Shown here in pieces: positions 61,979-64,000 of a stretch of DNA of 64,000 nucleotides (positions are counted from its first letter, which is position 1; every line of letters starts with the position of its first letter). The stretch spans positions 62,001-126,000 of the forward strand of contig JAHHGX010000083.1 of NCBI GenBank assembly GCA_019359675.1, in the 5' to 3' direction. The DNA comes from Calothrix sp. FI2-JRJ7. GTDB lineage: Bacteria > Cyanobacteriota > Cyanobacteriia > Cyanobacteriales > Nostocaceae. The notes beneath the pieces are model-generated. The model saw only the letters and a program-made list of their open reading frames with translations, searched no databases and was not told the DNA's origin. A program made the position numbers and the translations under genes.

Positions 61979-63130
61979 TTAAAAAGGTTTAATGCACCTG
62001 GGGTCAAGTAGTGTAGCTTTTTCGGGTTCGCGTGGGAACCAAGCCGCTGTTCGCTTACAAAGTTCTACCAACACTAACATAACAGGTACTTCTATTAAAA
62101 CCCCTACTACTGTTGCTAGTGCGGCGCCAGAATTTAAACCAAACAACATCACAGCAGTGGCAATTGCAACTTCAAAATGATTACTAGCTCCAATTAATGC
62201 TGCTGGCGCCGCATCTTCGTATGGTATGTTGAGCTTTAACGCTGCAACATATCCAATCAAGAAAATAAAATTTGTTTGAATAAATAGTGGAACTGCAATT
62301 AGTAAAATATGTAAAGGATTATTAACTATTAATTCTCCTTTGAAAGCAAATAGTAGAACTAAAGTAATTAATAGTGCAGTAATCGCAATTGGACTAAGAT
62401 ACTTTAAAAAACGTCTTTCAAACCATTCTCTACCTTTATGCTTTAAAATCCAGTAACGGCTATACATTCCTGCTATTAAAGGTAAACCAACATAAATTAA
62501 AACTGACAAAACAATCGTTTCCCAAGGTACAGCTAAATCATTTGCTGCCAGCAACCATCTTCCTAAAGGAGCATATAAAAATAACATTGCTAAAGAATTG
62601 ACGGCTACCATTACTAAAGTATGTCCCTGATTACCATAGCAAAGGTATCCCCACATTAACACCATTGCCGTACAAGGTGCAATTCCTAATAAAATAGTAC
62701 CAGCTATATAAGAATTAAAAATTGGTACTTCACTACCGCGAATTATTTCTGTCCCCACTATTAAAGGACGAAATAACCATCCTAAAAAGAACTGAGCGAA
62801 CACTACCATTGTAAATGGCTTAATCAACCAGTTTACCACTAATGTTAAGAGTACTGCTTTCGGCGCCCGAATAGCATTAGCTGCCTGAGTAAAATCAATT
62901 TTGACCATGATGGGGTACATCATGAAGAATAAACATATCGCGATAGGTATAGATACTTGATACACACTCATCGCATCAAGCGCTACCGCAACTCCCGGAA
63001 ATAATCTCCCAAGTACTATTCCCGCTACGATACATAAAAACACCCAAACAGTCAGGTATTTTTCAAAAAAGCTTAAATTGCTACCTGCTTGTACCCTAAC
63101 TCGCCTTACTTGCGGATTGTTTGCACTCAT
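61979..63130 (-). CDS. acr3: Arsenite efflux transporter Acr3
   Basis: A 383-residue carrier with ten membrane helices. [20 protein letters not shown] is the typical first helix, [20 protein letters not shown] contains the essential Cys of the As(III) site, and [20 protein letters not shown] is the conserved C-terminal helix. Acr3 pumps arsenite out using the proton gradient. The ATG at 63130 ([10 protein letters not shown]) is favoured over 63151, as GGAG lies seven bases upstream. Its own promoter is in the gap next to the PstS relic. It converges with arsR, and their stops lie about 40 bases apart. Confidence 0.93.
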   Translation of the reverse strand: MSANNPQVRRVRVQAGSNLSFFEKYLTVWVFLCIVAGIVLGRLFPGVAVALDAMSVYQVSIPIAICLFFMMYPIMVKIDFTQAANAIRAPKAVLLTLVVNWLIKPFTMVVFAQFFLGWLFRPLIVGTEIIRGSEVPIFNSYIAGTILLGIAPCTAMVLMWGYLCYGNQGHTLVMVAVNSLAMLFLYAPLGRWLLAANDLAVPWETIVLSVLIYVGLPLIAGMYSRYWILKHKGREWFERRFLKYLSPIAITALLITLVLLFAFKGELIVNNPLHILLIAVPLFIQTNFIFLIGYVAALKLNIPYEDAAPAALIGASNHFEVAIATAVMLFGLNSGAALATVVGVLIEVPVMLVLVELCKRTAAWFPREPEKATLLDPRCIKPF

Positions 63131-63180
63131 AAACTCCACTCCGTGACACAAATTATCTAATTAAACTATTTCAAAAAAAA

Positions 63181-63552
63181 TTGATGCATAAGTTTCATGA
63201 TAATCCCATCTTGGTAAAAGCATCAAAAAAAATTGATAAGTTTTGTTTTTTGTATCGCACGCACTTACCAGAAGCTGTACATAAGAATAAATACAAACCA
63301 CTGTCTCGACCTTTATTTATATATGTAAATCCTTATTCGTCTGAAAAACACTATGTTTACCAATTCGTTAACTTTTATCTGCAAAAAGCATCTTCTGTTG
63401 CAGATTCTGTAGGTTATGTGTCTTTACCTGACGAAATCTATAGAATTGGTGTTGTTCACTTAAATAAAGGTAAAGTGGGAACCGTATTTGGTGGAGAGTC
63501 ACAGTTTGATTTGACGATAGGACAGTTACTACAAAAGCAGAAGCAATTTTAG
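63181..63552 (+). pseudogene. PstS-like phosphate/arsenate-binding protein, C-terminal fragment
   Basis: Bases about 63270-63552 read VHKNKYKPLSRPLFIYVNPY, then YVYQFVNFYLQKASSVADSV and KGKVGTVFGGESQFDLTIGQ, the end of the PstS/SphX substrate-binding family. The signal peptide and ligand-binding N-lobe are missing; the first 30 codons (MMHKFHDNPILVKASKKIDK) do not fit the family. PstS-type genes accompany some arsenic clusters. The 5' side is thus truncated, and the start at 63181 is nominal. Confidence 0.72.
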
Positions 63553-63693
63553 GTTCATTTAACTCCGTGCCTCTTACTATTTGGCTCATTCCGGCGCCTT
63601 CAATTTACGGTCGGCGCCAGATGATTTATCATTTCTATTTAATTCACGACTTCTGCTACTTGACAAATCAAGTTTTTTTGAAATGATAGAGTT

Positions 63694-63794
63694 ATATCAT
63701 GTCCGGTAACGTAACCGTAATAAAATACTCGTAGAGACGCGATTGAACCCTTGTTCTCTACATTATGGGCAATCAACCGGACATGATATGATCT
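63694..63794. repeat. ATCATGTCCGGT inverted repeat, MITE-like
   Basis: TATCATGTCCGGT at the left and ACCGGACATGATA at the right are perfect arms. A partial GTAGAGACGCGAT element lies inside. The right arm overlaps the last codons of the phosphatase-like gene. Confidence 0.75.
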
Positions 63795-64000
63795 GCCAAC
63801 GAAAGTAAAAAGCTAGTTTGAGCTTGTTCTAAATGAACTGAAGGGTTAGCATCTTGAATTTTTTGCATTGCATCGCTGTAAGAATAGCCGTTGAAAATTA
63901 GGTAAGAAGCCAGCATTGTACCTGTGCGATGTACTCCACCTGTACAATGAACTGCTACAGCATGACCTAGGGAATTTTGAATGTTAACAAATTGTTGTAA
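63773..64000 (-). CDS. Tyrosine/dual-specificity phosphatase-like protein (5' partial)
   Basis: The gene runs off the window. The visible C-terminal 75 residues include HAVAVHCTGGVHRTGTMLAS, the HCX5R signature loop of Cys-based tyrosine phosphatases. NGYSYSDAMQKIQDANPSVH follows. The stop (63773) is inside the neighbouring inverted repeat, so the last few residues (DHIMSG) are encoded by the repeat. Some cyanobacterial arsenic loci carry such phosphatase-like genes, though arsenate reductases usually have HCX5R at the N-terminus; here the motif is within a C-terminal half, more like a dual-specificity phosphatase. Confidence 0.75.
   Translation of the reverse strand, partial: LQQFVNIQNSLGHAVAVHCTGGVHRTGTMLASYLIFNGYSYSDAMQKIQDANPSVHLEQAQTSFLLSLADHIMSG

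Noticed and set aside
63773-64000. Calling the end gene an arsenate reductase (arsC)
   Set aside because: The HCX5R loop is in the C-terminal part followed by dual-specificity phosphatase-like helices, whereas arsenate reductases of that type carry it near the N-terminus.

Overview
The window looks like chromosome of a filamentous, heterocyst-type cyanobacterium (Nostocales). It carries phycobilisome genes (two CpcG-type linkers, a CpcS-type lyase, NblA), petN, a CrtR-type carotene hydroxylase, cyanobacteria-specific families (DUF3086, DUF3119, DUF1822), a CheA of the gliding/phototaxis type, many dispersed inverted repeats, and AT-rich DNA. The canonical cyanobacterial palindrome HIP1 (GCGATCGC) was not seen. 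The palindrome GGCGCC is instead strikingly frequent, roughly 34 copies by eye in the first 20 kb.

Layout. 1-3.2 kb: 3' part of a CheA-type hybrid kinase followed by a beheaded chemoreceptor. 3.2-8.3 kb: small housekeeping-type genes (DUF427, TPR protein, NIF3-like, DUF4058) mixed with broken genes (Ser/Thr kinase, DUF5131, dynamin-like GTPase). 8.3-17.8 kb: an ordinary block with an S9 peptidase, plsY, the DUF3086/DUF3119/MlaE trio, sppA, aroH and crtR. 18-25 kb: pyruvate kinase, a small glycosyltransferase group, a secreted CAP-domain protein and PsiE. 25-34 kb: a five-GAF histidine kinase and a giant CHAT/STAND-NTPase/WD40 protein. 34-36.7 kb: debris (TolC-like, C39 peptidase, transposase) around petN and a GC-rich TacA/TacT-type toxin-antitoxin pair. 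36.9-39.5 kb: clpB. 40.4-42.9 kb: a sigma-like/DUF1822/CHAT cluster whose CHAT gene is internally deleted. 43.4-47 kb: antenna genes (nblA, cpcS-like, HEYAH protein, cpcL-like, cpcG). 47-57 kb: an alcohol dehydrogenase, a di-haem cytochrome, GNATs, a GT2/amidohydrolase pair and small proteins. 57-64 kb: a lipoprotein, a chimeric ABC/glycosyltransferase pseudogene, a PhyH-like oxygenase and an eroded arsenic-resistance cluster (MIP fragment, arsR, acr3, PstS fragment, and a tyrosine-phosphatase-like gene running off the end).

How it works together. The antenna block joins build (CpcS lyase, CpcG and membrane-anchored CpcL linkers) with breakdown (NblA). The MlaE/DUF3119/DUF3086 trio and plsY fit envelope and glycerolipid handling. 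The CHAT-STAND-WD40 protein and the sigma/DUF1822/CHAT cluster are the best candidates for an undescribed system. Both carry the same N-terminal CHAT module, and the second is a decayed copy of the same architecture next to a putative sigma-like regulator and a DUF1822 partner. At least a dozen gene remnants, several with repeat families at their edges, show active decay of accessory DNA.

No tRNA, rRNA, CRISPR array or intact transposase was recognised. All functional calls are from reading motifs by eye; no database search was run.
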